Assembly: GCF_026262505.1 (NCBI RefSeq)
Contig: NC_067205.1
Coordinates: 23,779,585-23,843,584, forward strand
Direction: 5' to 3'
DNA from: Trichomonas vaginalis G3
Taxonomy: Eukaryota; Parabasalia; Trichomonadida; Trichomonadidae
DNA length: 64,000 nucleotides
Below the pieces are notes generated by a model. The model saw only the letters and a list, made by a program, of their open reading frames with translations. It was not told the DNA's origin and did no database searches. The position numbers and the translations under genes are program-made. This document shows, in pieces, positions 32,800 to 39,528 of the stretch (its first letter is position 1; every line of letters starts with the position of its first letter).

Positions 32800-33884
32800 A
32801 TGAGCTTGAAAGAAGTATTCGAACAACATCCATGGAGGTCATTTAAGAAGTTCAATGAAGCTGCAAAGAGTTGGGGATTTACTAACAGAGCTGAAGTTAA
32901 AAAGTTCTTTGACAAAAATGTTGTACATCAAACAAAAATAAACCCTTACGACTACTTTTTACCAATTTACTCCAACACTCCTGACGCATACCAATTTGAC
33001 ACTCTCATTCAAAGCAGAAAAGGAGGACATAAACCATTCCTCATCTTCATAAATGTTAACACTCGTAAAGCATATGCATATCCAATGAAAAATAAAGGAA
33101 CTCGTGAAGTTTTAAGAGTTTTGCAGACGTTCGTGGCAGAACATAACCCAAGTACTTTAACATCAGACCAAGACAGTGCATACCTCAGCAATGAAATCAC
33201 AGATTTTCTCATTAAGCATAACATAACTCACTACACTACTGAAGACCATAACCATAACATACTCGGCATCATAAACCGCTTCATAAGAACGCTCAGAGAT
33301 TTAAACCAAGAGCGAGACTTTACCGAAGAAACAATGAAACATTTTCTCGAAGTATATAATTCCTCAACACATTCTACAACAGGACATACACCAAATTCAA
33401 TGACACAACAACAAGAAGAAAAGTATATACAAAAGAAACGAAGTCAAACACAAAATATCAGAAATTCAACACAATTTACCCTCATTCCTGGTACAAAAGT
33501 TCGTGTAGTTCTTGACGACAAACCGTTGACAAAGAGACGTTTAAGGTTAAGTAAAACTATTATATCGTAGACTCTACGCAAGGTAATGGATATCTTATAA
33601 AAGCTGCTGACGACTCTATTGCGTTTTACCCTCGACATAAATTAGTTGAAAGTAGTAATGGCAAACTTGCTGAAACCATTGACGAAGCAAAGCGAGGAGT
33701 GGTTATTGAAATACTTGACTATAACACAAACGATGACACTTATAAAGTAAGATATGAAGGAGGCGTTGAAGATGTTATACCATCTAAGAACTTGAGAGAA
33801 TCTAAACCAACTCATCTGGGACCATTAGAGCGGGAGTACTGGAAAGATAAAAACATGCCAGAAAGAATAAGAAAATTCTTCTAA
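32800..33884 (+). CDS. Retroviral-type integrase of inner Maverick (broken)
   Basis: Starts MSLKEVFEQHPWRSFKKFNE, 41 bp after the fibre stop. Core: YQFDTLIQSRKGGHKPFLIF, NVNTRKAYAYPM, TLTSDQDSAYLSNEITDF, HNILGIINRFIRTLRDLN and a YNSSTHSTTGHTPNSM segment typical of integrase helices. The C-terminal part carries DKPLTKRRLRLSK and a chromo/SH3-like YKVRYEGGVEDVIPSKNLRE. The order and motifs match the outer integrase (7523-9025), with low sequence similarity and no proline linker. It looks broken. It accounts for the 6-bp CACGGG duplication. Confidence 0.85.
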
Positions 33885-33971
33885 ACTTTTTCGTTGGATG
33901 TAAATCAGACATGAATGAGAACAGTCATGTATTATTAATGGTACCATTTATTTTTGTCATAAATTTACACC

Positions 33972-34036
33972 AAAAATAATGTTTAGGTGAAGAGGTGAGA
34001 TGTCACCTCTTTTTTCACCTCTTTTTTCACCTCTTG
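33972..34036 (-). terminator. Downstream cassette, GGTGA type
   Basis: On the minus strand: AGAGGTGAAAAA half-sites at 12-bp steps, then GAGGTGACATCTCACCTC, TTCACCTAAA and an AT box ending in TTTTTGG. The TGA of the first half-site is the stop codon of the gene at 34027-34521, so the cassette begins exactly at the end of that gene. Confidence 0.5.
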
Positions 34037-34521
34037 AACTTTTTATAACATTCGGTCATAACTTCATCAATTTCATTTAAATCACGATTTAAAAACTCAT
34101 TGACTTCATCTTCAACCGTGTCATCTTGTAATAAGAATATTTTCTTTAGTTTCATGTCAACATCCCGAACAGCACAAAGGATAAAATCATATTCATTTCT
34201 TCCGTTAAACATACTTTTTCTTTCTCGTTCATCGTTAAATAAATTATTGAAAATATAAACAGCGGTGTAAAAGTTATGTACTGTGTTAAATGTTGAAGCT
34301 TCACCTATTTTAGATTTTAGGATTCTTTTAGTAAGTAAATTGTTATCGTTCTTTCTCTTTTCCTTATCGTTCATGTCGAATCTGTCGAACCACATATCCT
34401 GTATTTCATCGAATTTACGAACTATAGAATCCGTCATTTCCCTGGTTAATGAGGGGTAATCATTATTAATTTTTTCATATAATTTGTCCATATGATTTTC
34501 ATCGACGTTTCCGGAAAGCAT
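34027..34521 (-). CDS. Unknown 164-residue acidic helical protein
   Basis: Whole open frame, MLSGNVDENHMDKLYEKINN to ECYKKFKR. Helical and charged (EMTDSIVRKFDEIQDMWFDR, KEKRKNDNNLLTKRILKS), no cysteine motif, no membrane segment. It is second in a minus-strand pair with 34601-35566, and each of the two genes has a GGTGA cassette after its stop. No family recognised. Confidence 0.55.
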   Translation of the reverse strand: MLSGNVDENHMDKLYEKINNDYPSLTREMTDSIVRKFDEIQDMWFDRFDMNDKEKRKNDNNLLTKRILKSKIGEASTFNTVHNFYTAVYIFNNLFNDERERKSMFNGRNEYDFILCAVRDVDMKLKKIFLLQDDTVEDEVNEFLNRDLNEIDEVMTECYKKFKR

Positions 34522-34532
34522 TTAATTAAAGC

Positions 34533-34600
34533 AAAAATATATTATAGGTGAAGAGGTGAGATGTCACCTCTTTTCTCACCTCTTTTTTCACCCCAGTTTT
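34533..34600 (-). terminator. Downstream cassette, GGTGA type
   Basis: Minus strand: GGTGAAAAAAGAGGTGAGAA half-sites, GAGGTGACATCTCACCTC, TTCACCTATAATATATTTTT. It sits between the stop of the gene at 34601 and the start of the gene at 34521, which suggests that it separates two transcription units on the same strand. Confidence 0.5.
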
Positions 34601-35566
34601 TCACAAGCGTTTTACATGAATTGTACGATGTATATTTGAAATCCTAAACAATTTCGTAGCTTCTATTTCTTCTGTCAGTATGTCAAAAGTTTTAACAATG
34701 CCGAAAGTTTCTTTATATTTCTTCTTGACGTCAGATAGAAGGAAATCGTCAGCAGTTGGATAGTTTTTGTTCAGAAATGCTAACATGTCCATTTTATTTT
34801 CTGCTGGCTTTTCTGCTTCTTTCTTTAAGTCTGCATAGTCGTTTCGCATTCTTTCTATCTCTTTGACGGAGTAGTTATATTTCCTAATTGCTGCTTTACA
34901 TTTAGAACATTGCGGATTCATTTTTGCGTTATATTCTGAAACCTTACCTGCTAAAACAACTAAGGCGTCAATGGTTTTCTTTAACTCAAAAGCAGTTGGT
35001 CTTATCTGTTCGTTCCATATTTTACCTCTTCTATCTTTATCTCTTATCTGCCATACACATTCAGCAACTAACGAAACAAAGTTATCGTAGGTCTTAAACT
35101 CCCCGGATTTATATATGTCAGAAACATTCTTATATACCATGTCGCAATCTTTGTCCATAACCTTATGGTTGCAATGAAATTCTAGAAACTCATAGTTTAC
35201 CTTTCGAATGAACTTCTTTATTTCTACTGAGTCAGTTGGTTTCACTTCTATTTCATCGAATTCAGGAATAGTTAGTTTTTGATGCTGAATTTCAGGTAGT
35301 TTAGGTAAATGGTCAATAATGTCCTGCATTTCATAAAGATACTGTTCATTTGTTTCATCTTTCGCACTACAGTCTAAATTACTTGTTAAAAGTTCTTGCT
35401 TTATCTTCTGGATTTTTGTTTCGAAAGTATATGAAGAAGGAATGAAGCTTTTCATCTCTACTAACATAGATGTTGGATTCATGACTAACGAGTTTGGTGA
35501 AGTTGTTGTGGACAGAGTCCCGCCGTTCGCGGCTTGAATTGTTGTTGTGCCGATTGTTGAAATCAT
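34601..35566 (-). CDS. Unknown 321-residue protein with CxxC pair
   Basis: Whole open frame. A Thr/Ser-rich N-terminus (GTTTIQAANGGTLSTTTSPN) leads into a long helical body. NPQCSKCKAAIRKYNYSVKE holds a CxxC that could bind metal with HCNHKVMDKDC upstream. The region after it is coiled coil (EIERMRNDYADLKKEAEK). The leader read on the minus strand is AAAATAACGTTAGTTTTATT then TTTTTTTATTTTGTATGTAA, the shared element promoter. No family recognised. It lies in the replication/regulation half near KilA-N, so a regulatory role is possible. Confidence 0.6.
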   Translation of the reverse strand: MISTIGTTTIQAANGGTLSTTTSPNSLVMNPTSMLVEMKSFIPSSYTFETKIQKIKQELLTSNLDCSAKDETNEQYLYEMQDIIDHLPKLPEIQHQKLTIPEFDEIEVKPTDSVEIKKFIRKVNYEFLEFHCNHKVMDKDCDMVYKNVSDIYKSGEFKTYDNFVSLVAECVWQIRDKDRRGKIWNEQIRPTAFELKKTIDALVVLAGKVSEYNAKMNPQCSKCKAAIRKYNYSVKEIERMRNDYADLKKEAEKPAENKMDMLAFLNKNYPTADDFLLSDVKKKYKETFGIVKTFDILTEEIEATKLFRISNIHRTIHVKRL

Positions 35567-35620
35567 ATCTTTACATACAAAATAAAAAAATAAATAAAAA
35601 TAAAACTAACGTTATTTTTC
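35567..35620 (-). promoter_or_regulatory. Shared element promoter/leader
   Basis: Minus strand: AAAAATAACGTTAGTTTTA, TTTTTATTTATTTTTTTATT, TTGTATGTAAAGATATG. It is nearly the leader found at the two KilA-N genes and the primase-helicase gene, which supports the start chosen for the 34601-35566 gene. Confidence 0.55.
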
Positions 35621-35649
35621 TATCTTAAGGAAATTCATGAAAATTCACG

Positions 35650-36020
35650 GGGTGAGAAATTAGGTGAGAAAACGGGTGACATCTCACCTCTTCACCTATA
35701 ATATATTTTTGGTCATTTACACTCATTTACGAAGAAGTTATGACAAAGCATTTACGAAGAAGTTATGACAAAGCATTTACGAAGAAGTTATGACAAAGCA
35801 TTTACGAAGAAGTTATGACAAAGCATTTACGAAGAAGTTATGACAAAGTCACGAGGGTGAGAAATTAGGTGAAAAAAGAGGTGACATCTCACCTCTTCAC
35901 CTATAATATATTTTTGGTCATTTACACTCATTTACGAAGAAGTTATGACAAAGTCACGAGGGTGAGAAAACAGGTGAAAAAAGAGGTGATATCTCACCTC
36001 TTCACCTAAATTATATTTTA
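35650..36020 (+). repeat. Three downstream cassettes alternating with a 25-bp tandem repeat
   Basis: GGTGA-type cassettes occur at about 35652-35710, 35860-35920 and 35960-36020, all in the plus direction. Between them is the tandem unit CATTTACGAAGAAGTTATGA plus CAAAG, five copies at 35731-35850 and one near 35930. The whole block is a local duplication of cassette plus repeat. The same pairing of cassette and TTACGAAGAAGT repeats fills 57380-58620 in the third element. Confidence 0.75.
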
Positions 36021-36117
36021 GGTCAAAGCTTCCACGAGATAAAAGATTCCTCATTCGCTAAGGATTCCAAAAATGAAAAAATCATTGATTTCGGCTGAGA
36101 AAAAACAGCAAAACCCT

Positions 36118-36193
36118 TCTTCCACGGGAACAAAGAAATAAAGAAGAAATAAAGAAGAAATAAAGTAAATTTTTTATTTATTCCCGTGGAAGA
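36118..36193. other. Inverted repeat CTTCCACGGGAA ... TTCCCGTGGAAG
   Basis: A 13-bp perfect stem flanks a purine-rich GAAATAAAGAA repeat. There is no gene on either side within 190 bp. It may be a terminator-like hairpin or a small inserted repeat. Confidence 0.5.
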
Positions 36194-36258
36194 TAGAGCA
36201 CTTTTATGATACTTTTTATTCACGACAAACAAGACAAATAAAGAAAATAAGAAAATAC

Positions 36259-36331
36259 GGCGCTGTCGCGGTTCGAACCACAGACCCTGACCCCTCCATA
36301 ACACCACCTTAGACCACTGTGCTACGTAGCC
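36259..36331 (-). other. tRNA-like relic with A- and B-box matches
   Basis: On the minus strand GGCTACGTAGCACAGTGG contains a good A-box (TAGCACAGTGG), and GGTTCGAACC gives a near B-box 40 bases on. The expected acceptor and anticodon arms do not pair well, so this is more likely a degenerate tRNA copy or tRNA-derived repeat than a working gene. Confidence 0.3.
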
Positions 36332-36390
36332 TGTCGACATAAGATTTTATAAATTGCATATTTGACGTAAATTTATTTCCATCTGGCTTC

Positions 36391-36747
36391 TCACTGCATA
36401 AGATATTCATACGTGTTTGTAAGACATTCATTAAACTTCTTTTCTATTGCATCTAATCTTGCGTTATTTTTTTCAATAACTTGTCTGTATTCTTCATCAT
36501 CTCCAGCAGTGTTTGGGTCTTCACGTTTAAAATATTCATTGTTAACCAATTTTTTATCTACAAATTTTATTAGTATTTGATTCACTTCGTTATGATAACG
36601 GTCATATTCTTTCAATACGTAAGTGAAGACAAAATGCGTCGTACCTTCAATCTTAAAGCTTAAAGAACTTTCAACACAGTTTTGAGGGTCTGTCAGTGCG
36701 TCAATGAGATAGTATTCGAAGTCAGTCAATAATCTTTTTAAAGTCAT
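36391..36747 (-). CDS. Unknown 118-residue protein
   Basis: Whole open frame MTLKRLLTDFEYYLIDALTD to CLTNTYEYLMQ. It looks soluble and alpha/beta, with a strand pair GTTHFVFTYVLKEYDRYHNE and a C-terminal helix EKNNARLDAIEKKFNECLTN. It diverges from the KilA-N-like gene with about 105 bp between starts, and that interval holds the shared promoter. No family recognised. Confidence 0.5.
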   Translation of the reverse strand: MTLKRLLTDFEYYLIDALTDPQNCVESSLSFKIEGTTHFVFTYVLKEYDRYHNEVNQILIKFVDKKLVNNEYFKREDPNTAGDDEEYRQVIEKNNARLDAIEKKFNECLTNTYEYLMQ

Positions 36748-36797
36748 TTCATACAGGATAAAATTTAATGTTGTGAAGAAATAGTGTTTATCTCAGA

Positions 36798-36854
36798 AAA
36801 AATAAAGTTAGTTTTTATTTTATTTATTTTTTTATCCTGTATGTAAGAACAGTA
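36798..36854 (+). promoter_or_regulatory. KilA-N-like gene leader (inner Maverick)
   Basis: AAAAAATAAAGTTAGTTTTT, TATTTATTTTTTTATCC, TGTATGTAAGAACAGTAATG. Compare 17956-18017 on the minus strand. Conservation of the leader between two elements whose coding regions differ points to function. Confidence 0.6.
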
Positions 36855-37583
36855 ATGTCAACATTAGAGAACACAACAACTGCTATCGTTCATGAAGCCA
36901 TAAATGAAGAATACGAATACATACAATATAACAAACAATTGAGACTCATTCGTTCAGTCAAAGATGATATGTATCAAATGCAAAGTATAATGAACGCTCT
37001 TCGTTCTACAAAGCAAGCATATCATTGGTTTGAAAACCAACAGGCAAAAGAACTTTTAGAAGAATTTCCTCATATGATTGCTTCCCTCGGAAAACCGAGG
37101 GAAGAGATTCCGTACGAAAATCGCAAGAATTTGGCACCTGGTTTGAAAGGTTATTATGTTCATAGACTTTTAGTAAATGCTGTAGCAATGTGGGCTTCAC
37201 CTCGTTATGCTTGTTATATTTTCATGATGTTAGATGAACTATATAAAGCAGAACGTGGAGAGATGGAAAAGAAACTTCAAGCAAAAGATGAAGTCATTGA
37301 ATCCAAAGACAAAAGCATACAGAAAAGAATACCACGTTCAGTACCAAAAGGAAAGGAAAAGAGTTATAAGTATATGATTTATACTGAAGAGTTGGAGAAA
37401 GAAGAAGATAGAGATATGGTTATGTTGCATTTAGTCAGAAGAAACAACAAAAGCTTTTACGACCTTGCTAAAATATATAAATCTGACAGAAACTGGTTCT
37501 ATCGTGAAAACTTACCGATTTCAATGACACCGAATGAGCAAATAAAAGAAATTTCAAAAATACTCTTCTCAAACACACTATGA
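36855..37583 (+). CDS. KilA-N / Bro-like protein of inner Maverick
   Basis: 242 residues, whole. The KilA-N-type second half is recognisable: LKGYYVHRLLVNAVAMWASP followed by RYACYIFMMLDELY, corresponding to KGIYIHPDLVHFVAEWCSVK in the outer protein. The C-terminal half (KSYKYMIYTEELEKEEDRDM, then SFYDLAKIYKSDRNWFYREN) looks like the C-terminal domain that follows KilA-N in many large-DNA-virus proteins. A coiled coil joins them. A 9-bp-stem hairpin TTCCCTCGG-AAAA-CCGAGGGAA (37082-37103) lies inside the coding sequence. A role in DNA binding and regulation is inferred from the family. Confidence 0.75.
   Translation: MSTLENTTTAIVHEAINEEYEYIQYNKQLRLIRSVKDDMYQMQSIMNALRSTKQAYHWFENQQAKELLEEFPHMIASLGKPREEIPYENRKNLAPGLKGYYVHRLLVNAVAMWASPRYACYIFMMLDELYKAERGEMEKKLQAKDEVIESKDKSIQKRIPRSVPKGKEKSYKYMIYTEELEKEEDRDMVMLHLVRRNNKSFYDLAKIYKSDRNWFYRENLPISMTPNEQIKEISKILFSNTL
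37082..37103. repeat. GC-rich hairpin inside a reading frame
   Basis: TTCCCTCGG, loop AAAA, CCGAGGGAA. It encodes LGKPRE in the KilA-N-like protein without breaking the frame. Similar short GC-rich stems lie at 17723, 25715 and 38542 inside other reading frames, and at 19266, 28693, 37758, 42224 and 57288. Confidence 0.6.
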
Positions 37584-37679
37584 CATAAAGGTTGCACAAT
37601 ACTTACCTTCAAAGAACTTAACATTACTGAAGGAAAAAATAACAGAATATTTCGATAACTTCAAAGAGGAAGAATGAAG

Positions 37680-38267
37680 TCACGACAACATTAACGAAGA
37701 AGTCACGACAACATTAACGAAGAGAGAATGAGGTGAAAAAAAGAGACCAAGGGTCAGAGCCGCAAAGCGGCTAGGGTGATATCTCACCTCTTCACCAAAA
37801 ATATATTTTTGGTTAAATAGCTTCAGGGTCAATTTCTCAACCATTTCACTTCCTTCGTCAATGTCAATTGAAGCTTCTTCAACCTTTGGTAAGAACTTTT
37901 GTATAACATCTTTGTTCGTTATTGTCTTCAGAGATGAAGGATAATATTTCACAGATGTTTCACCCTTCTTATATTCTTTCTGTTCGGAAAGATTCATAGC
38001 AATACTGAAGAAGTCAATGTTGGAGTTCTTTATGACAGTATAGTGTGTATCTTTGACATTCACGAAGAAACCCTTTTGTTTCAAAACTACTGCTAACTCT
38101 TGTGAAGTATAACGTTTGCGGTCAATGACGATAGCTAATGGTCTGACATACTGACCAAACTTAGATTCTTTCACAAACTTCTTGTTAAAGATAACATTAA
38201 CGTTTGAAGCATTATTGAACTCATTCTTGATGGCAGTAGCGAGAGCATTGTATGAAAAGAATTGCAA
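37680..38267 (-). CDS. Unknown 195-residue protein
   Basis: Open frame MQFFSYNALATAIKNEFNNA to the minus-strand end. Mixed alpha/beta: VIFNKKFVKESKFGQYVRPL, RKRYTSQELAVVLKQKGFFV, NVKDTHYTVIKNSNIDFFS. No recognised motif. The last 40 codons run through the downstream cassette of the convergent KilA-N-like gene, so the functional end may lie earlier or the two transcripts overlap. It is divergent from the polymerase operon, with about 105 bp between starts. Confidence 0.5.
   Translation of the reverse strand: MQFFSYNALATAIKNEFNNASNVNVIFNKKFVKESKFGQYVRPLAIVIDRKRYTSQELAVVLKQKGFFVNVKDTHYTVIKNSNIDFFSIAMNLSEQKEYKKGETSVKYYPSSLKTITNKDVIQKFLPKVEEASIDIDEGSEMVEKLTLKLFNQKYIFGEEVRYHPSRFAALTLGLFFSPHSLFVNVVVTSSLMLS
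37735..37812 (+). terminator. Downstream cassette with embedded GC hairpin
   Basis: Plus strand: GAGGTGAAAAAAAGAG, then an insertion carrying AGCCGC-AAA-GCGGCT (37758-37772), GGTGATATCTCACC, TCTTCACCAAAAATATATTT. The cassette follows the KilA-N-like gene and looks as if a GC hairpin unit had inserted between a half-site and the palindrome. Confidence 0.5.
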
Positions 38268-38374
38268 TCTTGCATGTGTTTCATTAAAATAAAAATATTA
38301 AATTATTTTGAAAAATAACTTAAAAAAAATCTAATCTAATTTTTTCAAAAATATTTTTTTATTTCCTACTAAAG

Positions 38375-39475
38375 ATGTATCGGAAGTTGTCTAAGTTAGA
38401 ACACTCGGAAATAAAACAACTTCTTACAGAAGCTAATATAGATGTTGCAAAGCATTACGCAACAAACAAAAAAGCACTCGCTGACTTCATTAAAGACTAT
38501 AATGGTGCAATAAGTTATGATAGAATTCATGAGTTCATAAAGCCGCAACGCGGCGAGGACGAAGTCCATGCAAGAGCATTTCCTTTAAATGACATTGCTA
38601 TTGACTTATATCATAGACGTTCAGTACCTCATGAAGTAAGAAGAGAGATGTTTGACATAACAAATGCAAACGTTGGTGAAACAAGAAGAGCTGTACCTCA
38701 TGAAGTAAGAAGAGAGATGTTTGACATAACAAATGCAAACGTTGGTGAAACACGAAAGAGAGATGACACACTGAAACAACAGAGAAGAGAGATGTTTAAA
38801 AGTGCTATAGAACAAGTTCGCAAAGCTAACGATGTCATTCGTTCCATTGACGACAAACCAAAAGAAGGTGAGAGATGGTTAAAGAAAGATGAAGAGAATA
38901 GGAAGAGAAATGTGAAGTCAGGCAATAGACTCATTGACTTTAACATCGAAGCTTTAGATGAACCAAACAGAGACTACTTACACAAACATTTCGGTAAGGT
39001 TTTCATGAGACTCTTAGAGAAAATTAAAATAAACTCGCAACAGAGATGGATGGTATGTTATAAACTTGGTGGAAAGTATGAATGTTCTACGTTAAACCTC
39101 AATAATATTGGAACATTACTACATCAGCTCTTGAAGGAGAACTTTATATCAGAGATAGAAGCAAATGCTGCAGGTATTGTTGAAATGCACTATGACTTCT
39201 TCTTGACAAACATAAAGAATCTTACCGAAATAAAGATGTATGATTTAACAGAATATGAAGGCTTAACGATGTCAGATGTAAAGAAAGGCAAACCAAAAAA
39301 GAGACCATATAGAGATGAAAGCACACTGACAAATGACCAGAAAGCCATTTTGGAAGCTCTTAAGCAAACAGGAAACCCAGCACTTATAGAAAGCTTTTGG
39401 AAAGATAATGGAAAAAGAAGTTTTATAAGAAGAGAAGCGGTCAGTTCTGGAAGTATCTTTGCACATTACCTATAA
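38375..39475 (+). CDS. Polymerase-linked ORF of inner Maverick (candidate terminal-protein-like)
   Basis: 366 residues, one open frame, start MYRKLSKLEHSEIKQLLTEA. Residues 5-60 match the pattern of the outer ORF at 2769 (helix, then NKKALADFIKDYNGAISYDR). Residues 85-130 hold a tandem duplication of 23 residues (VPHEVRREMFDITNANVGET twice), caused by a 69-bp DNA repeat at about 38624-38760. The C-terminal half (NRDYLHKHFGKVFMRLLEKI, ISEIEANAAGIVEMHYDFFL) is helical. It ends 53 bp before the polymerase start. A replication partner or protein primer is an inference from position. Confidence 0.6.
   Translation: MYRKLSKLEHSEIKQLLTEANIDVAKHYATNKKALADFIKDYNGAISYDRIHEFIKPQRGEDEVHARAFPLNDIAIDLYHRRSVPHEVRREMFDITNANVGETRRAVPHEVRREMFDITNANVGETRKRDDTLKQQRREMFKSAIEQVRKANDVIRSIDDKPKEGERWLKKDEENRKRNVKSGNRLIDFNIEALDEPNRDYLHKHFGKVFMRLLEKIKINSQQRWMVCYKLGGKYECSTLNLNNIGTLLHQLLKENFISEIEANAAGIVEMHYDFFLTNIKNLTEIKMYDLTEYEGLTMSDVKKGKPKKRPYRDESTLTNDQKAILEALKQTGNPALIESFWKDNGKRSFIRREAVSSGSIFAHYL
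38542..38554. repeat. GC-rich mini-hairpin in coding DNA
   Basis: GCCGC-AAC-GCGGC inside the ORF at 38375, encoding KPQRGE. It belongs to the dispersed set noted at 37082. Confidence 0.5.
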
Positions 39476-39528
39476 ATCTTGAACGCTACCAAATCTTCAA
39501 TGAACTGAACAAAAGAACTGCAACACTT

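Noticed and set aside
34027-35566. Maverick cysteine protease (adenain-type)
   Set aside because: I looked for a His...Asp/Glu...Cys layout in the unassigned ORFs of the inner element and found none convincing. These genes stay unassigned.
36259-36331. Functional tRNA gene
   Set aside because: A- and B-box words are present but the acceptor and anticodon arms do not pair properly, so it is listed only as a relic.
36023-36340. 105-residue minus-strand protein
   Set aside because: Its start translates the tRNA-like sequence and its remainder is a low-complexity Phe/Leu stretch. The nucleotide-level reading is more sensible.
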